Assembly: GCA_034336665.1 (NCBI GenBank)
Contig: CM067585.1
Span: 362,501 to 426,500 of the forward strand
From: Luscinia megarhynchos
Lineage: Eukaryota; Chordata; Aves; Passeriformes; Turdidae
DNA: 64,000 nucleotides
Direction: 5' to 3'
How positions within the stretch are numbered: position 1 is the first letter of the stretch; every line of letters starts with the position of its first letter. The position numbers and the translations under genes are program-made. Below, one piece after another: positions 1 through 11,100 of the stretch. The notes beneath the pieces are model-generated. The model saw nothing but the letters and a program-made list of their open reading frames with translations, was not told the DNA's origin and did not search any database.

Positions 1-243
1 AGCATCCTGCCCACTCCCGAAAAGAGAACCCAATGTGCCACCCCAACAAAGGCCCAGGCCCCGCATCTCCGCACCGGGGGAGCCCGAGCTCCCTGCCCTC
101 TCCTCCCCACCCAAAGGGGCTGACCCAGCCGTCCTGCCCCCAGCACTGCCCACAGCGCCCCGGCCGCCTCTCCTCCCCCGGCCCCAAGGGCCGCAGGCGC
201 CCGGGCCCTCTCCTCGCGGCGGCGGGCCGGAGCCCGCGCTCAC

Positions 244-350
244 CCGTTCTTGAGATCCACCTCGAGGATCTTGCCGTAGCCCTTGAAGAAGCGCTCCACG
301 TCGCGCTCCCGGGCCTGGTAGCTGAGGCGGCCGATGTAGACCCGCGGCAT
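244..350 (-). CDS. SRSF4: SRSF4 first coding exon (partial gene)
   Basis: The exon encodes the first 35 residues plus two bases of codon 36 of an SR-family splicing factor. It opens MPRVYIGRLSYQARERDVER and continues FFKGYGKILEVDLKN. This is the start of an RRM: VYIGRL at residues 4-9 is the RNP2 strand. From what I know of the family, the QARERDVERFF stretch fits SRSF4 better than SRSF6 (NVREKDIQRFF) or SRSF5. The start codon is the CAT at 348-350 read in reverse, with a donor GTGAGC immediately after 244. The rest of the gene (remaining RRM, second RRM, RS domain) lies beyond the left edge. The protein binds exonic enhancers and promotes splice-site recognition in nuclear speckles. Its neighbours, MECR and PTPRU, support the assignment by synteny. 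Confidence 0.95.
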
Positions 351-530
351 CGCGGGGCCGGGGCTGCGCCCGGGGGGCGTGAGGGGCCCGCGGGCCGCGC
401 GGCCGCCTGACGTCACGGCGGCGCGCGGGCAGCGACGCGGGGCAACGTCACGGCGCGCCACGCCCCCCGCGCGGGCTGGCTCTTAAAGGGGCCGCGCCGC
501 CTGCGGGCCCCACCAGCTGCGGGGATGAGG
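351..530 (-). promoter_or_regulatory. SRSF4 CpG-island promoter with CRE
   Basis: This is very CG-rich sequence just upstream of the SRSF4 start codon. It holds a perfect cAMP-response element TGACGTCA at 408-415 and a second half-type site, AACGTCACG, near 444-452. No TATA box lies at a sensible distance. Known SR-protein genes use CpG-island promoters, so a promoter here is expected; the exact transcription start is not visible. Confidence 0.75.
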
Positions 531-2577
531 AGCCGCTCCCGCGGCGAGCGGGCCGGGCCCTTTCCCACGCGCGGGCCTGACGGGCGTTCCCGCGTGTCTG
601 ATGTGCAGCGCAGCGTGGGACCCCCTCCCGCCGTCGGGGGCTTGTGGGGTCCCCTCTCCCCGTGGGGATTGGGTGTGTTGGGGTCCCGTTTCCCATGGAG
701 AGGATGGGTCGGTTCCGCTTTCCCCCGTGCAGGGCGCTAATCAGGGCGCCGAGGGTCCCGAGGTTCTCTCCCCAGCAGGGCTGCTCCCGAAACGCCGGAT
801 CCTGGTGGGACCCCGAGGGCAGGCAGCGATGGGGATCCCACATCCCACACTCGGGGTGCCCCGGCGCCTCCCCACGCCATTCCCCACCCGTGGCCAGACT
901 TGGCTGTTCCGCATTCCCTTCGGTGAGCAGCAACATCCCTCTTGCTGAACTCTAAACGTCAGTTTGGGGGAATTTTATCCTTTTGGTTGAGACGTCAGAT
1001 GCCTAAATCGCACCAAATCCCAAGAAAGGATCTTGGAACTTTCCAGTGTTAGCAGCCGCCCTCCTAAAAAACCCCACAATCACCTCCACAGTGATTAATA
1101 CTGTGTAGGTGCAACATCAGCAGCTGGATTTCCAACCATGATCCTGCTCATTTAACAAGGAGAATTAAATTTATTTATTTATTCCTTCGTGCCCTGGTGT
1201 AGGAGTGAGAGGTCGGAACATTTTGTGAGAGTTCCCTAAAGCATGTTGGATTTTATTGCTGGGCCAAATAAACAATGGGGGATAAAAGCTTTGCATTAAT
1301 TTTTCTGCTTTATGTCATGTTCAATAGTGCTTGTAACGATCTGTAAGTTCTTTTTTTGCTTTTTTCCCCACTTTATCCATTGATCAGGAAGCATGGAGGC
1401 ACAGGATGAGGCTCTGCCTCCAATGCTGGCACGGGGAAGGGAAATGCACAATACTGGGGGATTCATTAGGGATGGAGGAGGAGAAGGGTGACACTGGCAC
1501 AGTCTGTCCTGAGGCACACCTCTCTGCTAAGGGAGATCTCAGAGTGAGGGGATTTAGGGGGATGCAATGGCTTTGACACATCCATTTAGATGCCAGCATG
1601 GCACTGGGGTTTAATTTCAGAGAGTTCTGCTCTTCCAAGCGCACATGCAGTTGACAGTGCTCCCTCCAAGCCTGAGCAACATTCCTGCCCTGCTCTTCTG
1701 CTCACCCCATGGGACTCAGAAAATCCCCCAAATGAAGGCACACTTCCCTGGGCTGCCCCCACACCCTCCCTGTGCACGGGCATGACACTGCCATGTCCCA
1801 GTGAGGCCTTTGGTAGATCCCGAGGGGCCCTGCCACAACCCCACCAACTCATCCAGGACTGCAGGGTGAATCCCAGAGCAGCCTTCAGCTGCCACAACCG
1901 GTCCCTCACAATTCCTCTGGCCACACACAATTCCATGGCTGCAGTCCTCCTACTCAGAGTGTGCTGGGTGGGAACAGGGCACAAGGTGGGAGAACTCCAA
2001 TGAGGTCCCTGGGTCGGGTTCTGAAGGTTCTGAGGCAAAGAATTTCGAGGAACCCAGCCCAAGGGAAGTTATTTCCATTGCAAGATGTGCTTGGGGAACA
2101 TTTCCCCTACAATTCATCCTATGGAGCAGCATGGAGAGCCTGCTGGGACCCCAGAGCACCATCCCAGGAACAGGGACAGTCACAGCAGAAGCAGCTCTGT
2201 GGACAGCACACACCTGGGCTATTCCAGAGGAATTCCATACAGGCATTTCTGCATGGGGGAGAAGGTGCTCGAGTAAAAACCTCAGGTCTGGGGCACTTGG
2301 ACATCCCCTGCCAGCACAGCTGCCCAGGGGCACCGGGACACAGCATTGCCCTGGCAGACATTCCACACAGAAATACAGCTGGAATCAGCTCTGGGGTCAA
2401 ACAGCTCTCTGGGAAATCAGGGTTTTGGGGTTATTTCTGCATCTCCCACCTCCTGCTGCCAGGAGACAGGTGTCACGCTGTGATGTCACTGTGATGGAAC
2501 AGAGGCTGGAGAATTTCCCAGGCAGCTGGAGCTACAGGACTCCATCCTGCTGACTGGTTGGAGGCAGCCAAGTCAAA
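531..2577. other. Spacer between SRSF4 and the HSF-like gene
   Basis: CG content falls away from the SRSF4 promoter. An AT-rich stretch runs from about 950 to 1400, including ATTTATTTATTTATT near 1168. An AATAAA at 1266-1271 has no gene in front of it. I see no exon with a recognisable product; the short ORFs here have no family resemblance. The last few hundred bases may be 5' leader of the HSF-like gene. Confidence 0.5.
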
Positions 2578-3090
2578 ATGGAGCTGTCTTCACAGGAGAC
2601 ATCCTGTGCTTCTGACCTGGAGGATCCAGCTTGGTGGGTGGCTTCAGCTTCTCCTCACCATCCCGGAGATGATATGCGACCATCGTGGGATGCTGCCGCT
2701 GGACTCCCTGCAGGCAAAAACGTCCTTGAAAGTTGGCCTGATGAATCCTGGGACCCCAACATGAAATTTAGCTCCTTGAAGATCTCTGCTAGCACCAAAC
2801 CTTTGGCTGACTCCTTCCTTGAGAAGCTCTGGCAGATCCTGAGCAGCCAGAGTTTCGAATCGATCTGGTGGGGCAATGATGGGAATTGCATTATCATCGG
2901 AGAAAAGCTCTTCAGGAAGGAAGTGCTGGGTAGGAGAGGGCCCCAGAAGATCTTTGAAATGGAGTCCATGAGAGGCTTCCTTCTGCAGCTCATGTTCCAT
3001 GGATTCCGCAGAATGGAAGGGGATTCTCCCCTGCTGACCTCCATGGAGGAGCTCCGAGCAGTGGCAGCAGCTGGGTCTGCACTAGGAAAG
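2578..3090 (+). CDS. HSF-like gene, exon 1 (DNA-binding domain)
   Basis: The ATG at 2578 begins an acidic, tryptophan-rich N-terminal arm (residues 1-78), followed by the HSF fold. The exon ends with GCACTAGGAAAG and a strong donor GTACGTCAG at 3091. It is 513 bases long, exactly 171 codons, with no stop. An upstream ATG exists in another frame, but the downstream domain fixes this frame. Confidence 0.75.
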
Positions 3091-4559
3091 GTACGTCAGC
3101 TCCTCCCGACTCAGAGATTCCTTGGGACATCCAGAGGGAGGCTCACGTTTGGCTAAAATGTGCCTAGGCAAGGCTGGAGACTGGACAGGAGCAAACAGCT
3201 TTGTTTTGTCGTGGGGTTAGTTACTCTGGACACGCTGAGGGGCCTGAAAACCAGCAGGCTTTGGGTTCCTTCAGCAGTTTTCCGGCTTTTGAAAACCCTA
3301 CACTTCTCTGCTCCCAATGCTCAAACATGAGGGTGGTTGTAACTTAACAAAGCTCTGTCCCCACACTTTTCTTAGCTGAAGACTGAGATGTGAAATGCCA
3401 GAGTCCTTTAAACCCCCATTTCTCCTTTCTCGCACCAATGCCTGGCTCCCTCGGATTTCTTCCTCCTCCTCGCAGCAAACAATCTTCCTTTTGCCTTTTC
3501 CAGCTGCTGTTCTACTCCAACCCCTTTTTCAGGAGGGATGACCCGCCCTGTGTCCAGAGGGGTGTGCAGGGTGCTGGGCAAAGCACAAACCCCCTGGCTG
3601 TGCCCCCTCCGGGCACTGAGATCCTGGCAAAGCTCCCAAGGAGAAGGTGGGATGCTCAGCCGGCATCGAGAGCAGAGGAGGAGGATGAGGACACGCAGAC
3701 ATCTACGAGCAGCAGCTGCACAGTGCCCAGGCCCCGGGCGGACATGAGGCCTGAGGCGGGCACCAGGCCTGAGGCGGGCACCAGGCCTGAGGCGGGCACC
3801 AGGCCCCGGGCAGACACCAGGCCCGAGTGGACACCAGGCCCCGAGGCGGGCACCAGGCCCCGAGTGGACACCAGCCCCCGGGCGGACACCAGGCCCCGGG
3901 TGGGCAAAGGGCCTCGACTGGACACCAGGCCCCGGGCGGACACCAGGCCCCGAGGCGGACACCAGGCCCCGGGCGGGCACCAGGCCCCGGGCAGGCCATG
4001 CCAGGCCCCCGCCATGCAAGCGGCCCTGCAGACACAGCCCTGCCGGCAGACACAGCCCAGCCAGCACCCAGCAGGCAGCTCCTGCTCCGGCCGCGCCGCC
4101 TCTGCCCCACAGCCCCCCTCCTGCCCCGCGCGGGCCCCTCACGCTCGAGGCACTGCCCGCGCCCTGCTCAGGGGCCGCACTGGCCCTGCCCTGCCCTCCG
4201 TGGTTTGCGGTGCCAACGCTGGGGCCAGGGCCGGTGGCCGGCCACGCTGGGGCCCACGGCCACTGCCCCACCTGCAGCTGCACGGCCAACGCTGCCGGAC
4301 CTCAGCCAGAGCTGGACTGGCAAGAGGGACCATAGGGAGCTTGTGGGGTCGTAGAGGCAGAAGTGCAGCACAGGAGGAAGCAAGAACACATTGTTGGTGG
4401 TTCTCAGTAATAAATCTTTTCACGTTGCTCTGCGGTGTCCGGTCACCGTCCCACACCTGGGCAGGAGGGCCTTCAGGGACACTGAGGGCCTGGCTCCAGT
4501 GCTTGATGGCCAAAGGCTCTGGCCCTTGCAGTACCCTTGGCAAAACCCAGCCGGGGTGA
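2578..4559 (+). CDS. HSF-family (HSFX/HSFY-like) transcription factor, two exons
   Basis: Coding exons are 2578-3090 and 3504-about 4559, joined by a GT-AG intron in phase 0. Exon 1 gives 171 residues. Residues 79-146 form a winged-helix HSF DNA-binding domain: FLEKLWQIL, then SFESIWWGNDG, LFRKEVLGRR and FLLQLMFHGFRRM. Exon 2 opens LLFYSNPFFRRDDPP, matching the conserved FYYNPNFKR-type segment that follows the domain in human HSFY. The recognition helix is degenerate: the usual SFVRQLN(L/M)YGF reads GFLLQLMFHGF, so the conserved arginine is a leucine. The C-terminal half is an arginine/proline-rich 18-bp coding repeat. Its single-base indels make the reading frame and stop uncertain. HSFs bind heat-shock elements in the nucleus, but HSFY/X-type members are germline-biased and poorly understood. 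HSF5 is a less likely alternative. Confidence 0.7.
3504..4559 (+). CDS. HSF-like gene, exon 2 (C-terminal part, end uncertain)
   Basis: The acceptor TTGCCTTTTCCAG ends at 3503 and the exon continues in frame with LLFYSNPFFRRDDPPC. After residue 250 or so it becomes the repeat-coded RPEAGT/RPRADT region. The frame stays open to 4559, which is beyond an AATAAA at 4409-4414. A stop at 4352-4354 in another frame sits neatly before that signal. The true end may therefore be earlier if a repeat indel is an assembly error. Confidence 0.55.
   Translation: MLFYSNPFFRRDDPPCVQRGVQGAGQSTNPLAVPPPGTEILAKLPRRRWDAQPASRAEEEDEDTQTSTSSSCTVPRPRADMRPEAGTRPEAGTRPEAGTRPRADTRPEWTPGPEAGTRPRVDTSPRADTRPRVGKGPRLDTRPRADTRPRGGHQAPGGHQAPGRPCQAPAMQAALQTQPCRQTQPSQHPAGSSCSGRAASAPQPPSCPARAPHARGTARALLRGRTGPALPSVVCGANAGARAGGRPRWGPRPLPHLQLHGQRCRTSARAGLARGTIGSLWGRRGRSAAQEEARTHCWWFSVINLFTLLCGVRSPSHTWAGGPSGTLRAWLQCLMAKGSGPCSTLGKTQPG
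3730..3996 (+). repeat. 18-bp minisatellite inside HSF-like exon 2
   Basis: About 15 units of an 18-bp motif resembling GAGGCGGGCACCAGGCCT encode six-residue repeats (E-A-G-T-R-P and variants). Some units are 17 or 19 bases, so the frame slips between R-P-R-A-D-T and other readings. Confidence 0.85.
4409..4414 (+). terminator. Candidate poly(A) signal of the HSF-like gene
   Basis: A canonical AATAAA followed by TCTTTTCACG. It lies 55 bases after an in-register TAG in an alternative frame and inside the longest open frame. It is the only such signal close downstream of the gene. Confidence 0.5.
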
Positions 4560-5023
4560 CCCAGGCACCTGCAGGAGCTGCAGCAGCACCTAGGGCCACT
4601 CCAACCACAGCACCCCTCACCATTTGGGGCAGTCCCTGCCCCTCCCTCCTCATTCTTGGAGCAAGCCTGGAGGCAGCGGGGCTGCAGGGAGATGACTTGG
4701 GCTTCCCTGCTCATACCACATTCCACAGGGATAACTACAGACCTGCCAGCCCCAAAAGCTGGAGGGGGAACTGCTGCTCTTTTCACACCCTGAGCTGAGC
4801 GAGCCGCAATTTGGGCTCCCAGACTCCCCCCAGCTACAGTGAGATGCAGCCTCCCTCCAGCAGCACTGCCACACAAAGCTGCAGAGACTTTCAAAGCTTT
4901 CAGTGGGCACCCGAAATGTGAAAAACAAAGGAAAACAGAAATTAAATGGATCCGGAGAGTCTTTCCCCCCCTCAAGTCTGTGGACAAGCACGTGGAACAG
5001 GACAGGGCTCCAGGAGACGCAGG
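4560..5023. other. Tail-to-tail gap between HSF-like gene and MECR
   Basis: The two genes converge here. The stretch likely contains the MECR 3' untranslated region, read on the minus strand below 5024. I see no strong minus-strand AATAAA close to the MECR stop codon and no separate gene. Confidence 0.45.
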
Positions 5024-5187
5024 TCAGAGGAGCAGGATCTGCTTGGAGGACACAAAGGGCTTCATGGAGTCCTCCAGCGCCGGCCTGTAGTCGTGCAGCG
5101 GGACCTCGGTGCAGGCCGGGGCGGTGAGCTGGCCCCGGCGGATGAGCTGGCACAGGGCGTCCACCATGGCGGCCACGCGCTCCCGCT
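5024..5187 (-). CDS. MECR: MECR exon 10 (last coding exon)
   Basis: Encodes [20 protein letters not shown] and [20 protein letters not shown], ending [14 protein letters not shown] and TGA (5026-5024). 164 bases, acceptor GCGCAG. The close match to the human C-terminus shows the gene is intact. Confidence 0.95.
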
Positions 5188-8100
5188 CTGCGCGGCAGGG
5201 AGGAGGGACAGGAGGGAGCTCTCACCGTGCCAGGCAGGGCCATCCCCTCCTGGAACCCTGCCTCAGGCCAGACAGCCTCCCTGGGTGTGACCCGGCACGA
5301 GGGAACAGCCCCCAGCATGGTCCTTGCCTGAGCCCAGCGCCAGTGTCTCAGCACCCTGCTGATACCTTACGTTTTAGCCTTCATATTTTTCAGATTCTGC
5401 ACTGCATTAGTATATAACTCTGAACTGATACCTTAAGTTTTAGCCTTCATATTTTCCAGATTCTGCACTGCATTAGTATATAACTCTGAACTGATACCTT
5501 AAGTTTTAGCCTTCATATTTTCCAGATTCTGTACTGCATTAGTATATAACTCTGAACTTCATATGAAGTGTCACCCAGTTCACAGTTTAGTTAGACAAAA
5601 CAATCCTTTTCCAGCCTGAGAACCAAGGACACCGCTGCAGCTTATAATAATAATATAAACAATATAAATAATATATAAAATAATATAAACAACAGGGAAT
5701 TGAGGAGAGCAATCTGGGAGGATGGGACTGCATAACCAGGAGTCGTAATTGAACAATGAATGCCATTATGTAAATGGACCAAAACCTATAAAATTGTGAA
5801 AATGTGTGACCCATCCTCAATCTTGGGTGTAGCCTCAGCTGGGCTCCTATACTGCCCAAGGTGAATCCTTTGAAGGCTTTTTAATAAATACCTATCTATT
5901 CCTTTAACACTGCCTAGCCTCTGCTCCAGGTAGCCTCTCAAAGCATCACTGGGACAAGCAGAGATGGCTCCATGAGGGGGAGTGCAGATGGTACTGGGTG
6001 GGGTTTGGCTGTGCTCCCACACCTGGCAGGGACACAGCTCCTTGGCCCTCCAGCTCAGTTCCCTCCAGCTCAGTTCCCTCAGCCCCCCCAGCTCAGTTCT
6101 CTCAGTTTCCTCCCAGCTCAGTTCCCTCAGTTTCCCAGCTCAGTTCCCTCAGCCCCCCCAGCTCAGTTCCCTCAGTTTCCCCCAGCTCAGTTCCTTCAGT
6201 TTCCCCCCCAGCTCAGTTCTCTCAGTTTCCTCCCAGCTCAGTTCCTTCAGTTTCCCCCAGCTCAGTTCTCTCAGTTTCCTCCCAGCTCAGTTCCCTCAGC
6301 CCCCCAGCCCAGGTCCCTCAGTTTCCTCAGTCCCCCAGCTCAGTTCCCTCATCTACCCCCAGTCCAGGTCCCTCATCTACCCCCAGTCCAGGTCCCTCGG
6401 TTTCCTCAGTTTCCTCAGCCCCCCTCAGCCCAGGTGCCTCAGTTCCCTCAGTTCCCCAGCCCCCAGCCCAGGTCCCTCAGCTCCCCCAGCTCAGTTCCCT
6501 CAGCCCCCAGCTCAGGTCCCTCAGCCCCCAGCCCAGGTGCCTCAGTTCCCTCAGCCTCCAGCCCAGGTCCCTCAGATCCCCCAGTTCCCCCAGCCCAGGT
6601 CCCTCAGCTCCCCCAGCTCAGTTTCCTCATTCCCCCCAGCTCAGTTTCCTCAGCCCCCCCAGCCCAGGTGCCTCAGTTCCCTCAGCCCCCCAGCTCAGTT
6701 CCCCCAGCCCCCCAGCCCAGGTGCCTCAGCCCCCAGCCCAGGTGCCTCAGTTCCCTCAGCCCCCCAGCCCAGGTGCCTCAGCCCCCAGGCCAGGTCCCTC
6801 AGTTTCCTCAGTTCCCCCAGCCCCCAGCCCAGGTCCCCCAGCCCCGGCCCACCCTGTGCGTGCTCCTTCCGCCACTGCGTCATCCAGAACCCGCGCAGCC
6901 GCACGTCCCGGAAGATGAAGGCGCTCTGAGGAGAGGGAATGTGTCACAGCTGTGTGTCCTCCCGGCGCCCAGGGACATTCCTGTGTCCCCTTGTGCAAAT
7001 GGACACGCCGTGGAGCACAGGGGACTGAGGAGGGGCAGCCCAGTACTCACCACAGGCACCGTCACAGGCTGCTTTGCCATCCCCCCGTAGGTGACCATGG
7101 TCCCCTTGGGCCTGCAGTAGGAAAGGGCTGTTGGCTTAGGTGGTCCTGAAAGTGCAGCTCTGAGTTGCCACCTCCTCCTCTCCCATCCCCAAACCCCCTG
7201 GGGCTGTCCTTGCACCCAGGGCTCACCAGTTACCCCTCAGATCCACTCTCCTCTTGCTTCCATGCACCACTAGCTGATTTTGCAGCTCAGCACACCAGTT
7301 GCACCTTGTCAGGACCTGGGGGACCTTCACAACTGGACCCCAGCTGCCCCCAGCCACCAGCACTGTGAGACTTTAAATCACTGTTGTTATCCAAAAACAC
7401 TTTTCCATTCATCTTCCCTCTCCAAAAGTTCAACAGACTCCGGAGCAGGACCCTCTATTGCCAGTTTCTGTCCCCAAGCTTGTGCCCAACCCAGCCCAAC
7501 TTACTGCAGATGCCGCAGCATCTCCGTGGTGCTTTTGCCTCCAACACAGTTCAGGGCAAGCCGGGGCCTTGGGATGCTCTGCAAGAGTTTACAACAAAGG
7601 TTCCCAAACTTGATGGCTCCTTCAGGGGACGGGAGCACAGTTCTTGACAAAGCATCTCCATTAACCTCAACATTTCCCTGAGGGCTGCTGAGAGTTATGG
7701 AGCTAAAATCTGTAAGAATCAGGAGCATTTCAATCCCCTGCAGGAAGACACCTTCAGCTAGACCAGGCTGCTTCAAGCCCAGTCTAATTGGAACCAAAGT
7801 CTGTGATGCTTCCCTTGTGGCAGCAGCAAAATCCCTCCTCTCCTGGGGCTAAATCCTGATCCGGAAAGGAATTTGTCCTTCCCACCATCCCTGCATTTCT
7901 CCCCAGTACTGAACAGCAGTGACAGCCCTGGACCATCTCTAATGGGATCAGCATTGAGGTACCTTAAATATATCTTTCATCTCTGGCTTTCTCAGCATCT
8001 CCTCCGTGACGACGTGGTCAGCACCCAGGGCCATCAGCCTCTCCACCAGCTTCGGGAGATCAGGTCTGGGGTGGGAAAAAGGAGATTAAAAAAGAGGACC

Positions 8101-11100
8101 AGATGAGCCAGGAAGCAGAGTTCCACCTTGTCCTTCCTTCTGCTCCGGCATTGAGAGGGGACAACAGGGAAGAGGCTGGAGGACAACTTGGAGGAGCCAA
8201 CAGGAGAAAATCCTGGGTTGGACGAGCAGATCCAGCTCCAGACTTGCTCCTGCCCAGGGGACCCACCTGTTCCTCACCACGTTGATGGTCCTGATGCCGG
8301 AGGCCCTGGCGATCTGGATGACAGCCTGACCCACTCCACTGTTGGCAGCGTTCTGGATGAGGGAGTCACCTGGGGGCGAGCAGACCCGGATTGGCACGGC
8401 AGAGGCAGCCAGGCACCCCGCGTGGAGCCCCGGGGCAGGGCCCTACCGGGCAGCAGGCTCTCGAAGTCGGCCAGCATGCGGAACGCTGTGCAGGGGTTGA
8501 CGCTCAGGGTGGCAGCACAGAGCACGGGGATGTCACTGGGCACCTTCAGCAGCATCTCCTCGGGGAACACTCCCCGTGTCCGCCACGTCCCTGGCACGGC
8601 AGCACAGCCACAGCAGGGGACAGCAGAGGAAAACCATCAGCTCGCAGCACAGCCCTGGCAACCAGCTACGCTCCAGAGAGGGAATTATGGAATGGGCTCC
8701 CACATGGGTAGAGCCAGAATGCTGCAAGAGGCAAGGAATGGATTCCTCGCTGCCTGCCAAGATTTATCACCCAGCACAGCCTCATCATTTCCCAGAGGGA
8801 TAATGGCACTGGGGCTCCCTCAGCTATGTGTGCTGAGTTAATGGAAATACTCTCCCTCCTATAGATGAGCCCATATATTCTAAGCCAATTTAGTCAGCTT
8901 TACTCCCTCTACGCTTATATCCAATTTAACCTTCCATCATCTATTTACAGTGTTTTTATGCTTAAAAATACCCCATTTGGCTCTTAACTCCATCGTTTTC
9001 CTTCTCTCATTTAGCAAAAAGCCTTTTAAGAAGAAACAGGCAAAGAACAAGCTGTGACACTAAACCACAACCAGCAAATATTAGGCCATTGGCATCTTGG
9101 AGGAGCACGGGAGACATTAGTTGGGAAATAAATTTCCACACTCTCCCAGTGAGAAAACTACAGTGAAAGGCCACCAGGAGCTTGCCCATGTGAAATGTTT
9201 TGCCCCAGGTCTTTAGGGAAGCTCTAAGCTGATGGGACAAAACATGGTTGTTTCCAGAGAAACACAGATTGCTGCAATGCCTTATAATGGCACAGACATC
9301 CCATAATGGGTCTATGCTACAGGAAAGAAGATTATTGCTAAATTTAAGTTTGGCACAAGCAATGGCATTGCCACTGCCCCTATTCCAGGTGTTCTAGAGT
9401 GCATGCTAAGTCGTGTGCACAGAAGCCTCTTCCCTGAGGACCCTCAACCTTCCTGAGTCTGTGGAAGATGAGCAGCATCACTTGCTGCAGCTGGGGAGCA
9501 GGAACTGAACTCGCTTTAAAAAAAAGACATTAAAACATAAAATTAAAATATATCAATAAATTAAAAATAAAAACAGCTGGTGAAAATAAACCAAGACACA
9601 AACAGGTAAGAAATAACTCCATCAATTATCCCAACCGTCTCACTGTGATCACATGGCAATAAATGGGTTCCAAACTCCTGCTTCCCTCGCCCAGCATTCC
9701 CCAGTGGAGCTTTGTTCCCCACTTTGAGCCCCCCATCCCGTCAGGTGCAATTGCTGTGAGTGATGGGGCCATGGCTCTATCCACACCCTACAAAGATGGT
9801 GCTTTGGAGAGCTGTGCTTTTACTCTGGAGCCCCCAAAATCCCCCGGCAGCTCATACAGGAGCACAACCACCAGTCTGCTCTCTGGGCAAGCCTGGGCAC
9901 CTCCCAGGGGCTCCAGCACCCCAAAAATCCCCTGGGAAGATGCTGTGCTCACCAAGTCCGGCCTCGGCAGGGATGACCCAGTCCCCGGGCTGCAGAGCCG
10001 CCACGCGGCGCCCGACCTGCAGCACCTGCCCGACTCCTTCTCCGCCTCCCACGGCCGGCAGCGGCGGCAGCAGCGGGTACGAGCCTGCGGGAGGGGAGGG
10101 GAGGGGAGGGGAGCTGGGACCTCTGACAGTCCAACATTCCCCAGGAGACATGGCTGCACCCTTGAGCAGGACCCTCTGACAGCCCAGCACTCCCCAGCAG
10201 CCACGGCTGCACGAGCTGGGACCCTCTGACAGCCCAGCACTCCCCAGGAGCCATGGCTGAACCTTCCCACACAGCAGCGGGTACGAGCCTGCGGGGAGGG
10301 GAGGGGAGGGGAGCTAGGACCTCTCACAGCCCAGCACTCCCCAGGAGCCATGGCTGCACCCTCCCAGGAACTGGCTTTGATGATCCTCGTGGGTCCCTTC
10401 CAGCTCGGAGCACCCTGCAAGAGCCAATGCACCAAGTGTTAATCCAGCACATGACCTTGGATCATGTTGATGTCGGCGGGATTGATGGGGGCTGCCAACA
10501 TCTTGACGTGGACATCGCAGTCCCCCAGCTCGGGCTCTTCCAGCTCCTTCAGTCTGAACAGGGAGACACAAAGGAAAAGGGCATTAGCACGTTTCTCTGC
10601 TCTGGCTGCATCACTTAAATTAACAGCACCATATGTCCCATCCCATTGAAAAAATCAGACTTATGTTAGACAGAAGGACAGAGTTTTGGAGGAGGCTGCT
10701 AAAAGCCACCCAAAACAATCCCATACCACCAACCCCAGTGATGCCCCCTAAACTTAATTAACTCAGCAGGTTGTGTAAAAAAGCTGCTGTTTTGGCTGGG
10801 GATTTTATGGTTTGTCCTGCCCTGCTCAAGCATGATGGGAACCTGTGATATTTCTGGAAATCTGTGAAAAAGGAGAAGTCAAGTCACAAAGCAAGACCGG
10901 TCTTGCACAAACAATGGGGTGGTGACAGCAAATCTGAGGAAGTGGCAGTGGTGACAAGCACCACTGCACAACTAAATGATCATTTGGAAAAGCAACAGTC
11001 CTTCTCCAAAAAACCAGAGGGTTGGAGTCTGGCTGCACCTGGGTAACGTACCAGCATGAACTGAGCTGGTTCAAGAGGTGCAGCAAGACCTCAAAGTCTC

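Noticed and set aside
1266..1271. Poly(A) signal AATAAA on the plus strand
   Set aside because: No coding exon precedes it on that strand. A chance occurrence in an AT-rich patch is likely.
2578..3090. HSF5 or a classical heat-shock HSF1-4
   Set aside because: The segment after the domain (LLFYSNPFFRRDDPP) and the two-exon layout resemble HSFY/HSFX. No HR-A/B leucine-zipper heptads follow.
5972..7090. Proline/serine/glutamine-rich 372-codon frame on the plus strand
   Set aside because: It covers the intron 9 array and runs antisense over true MECR exons 9 and 8.
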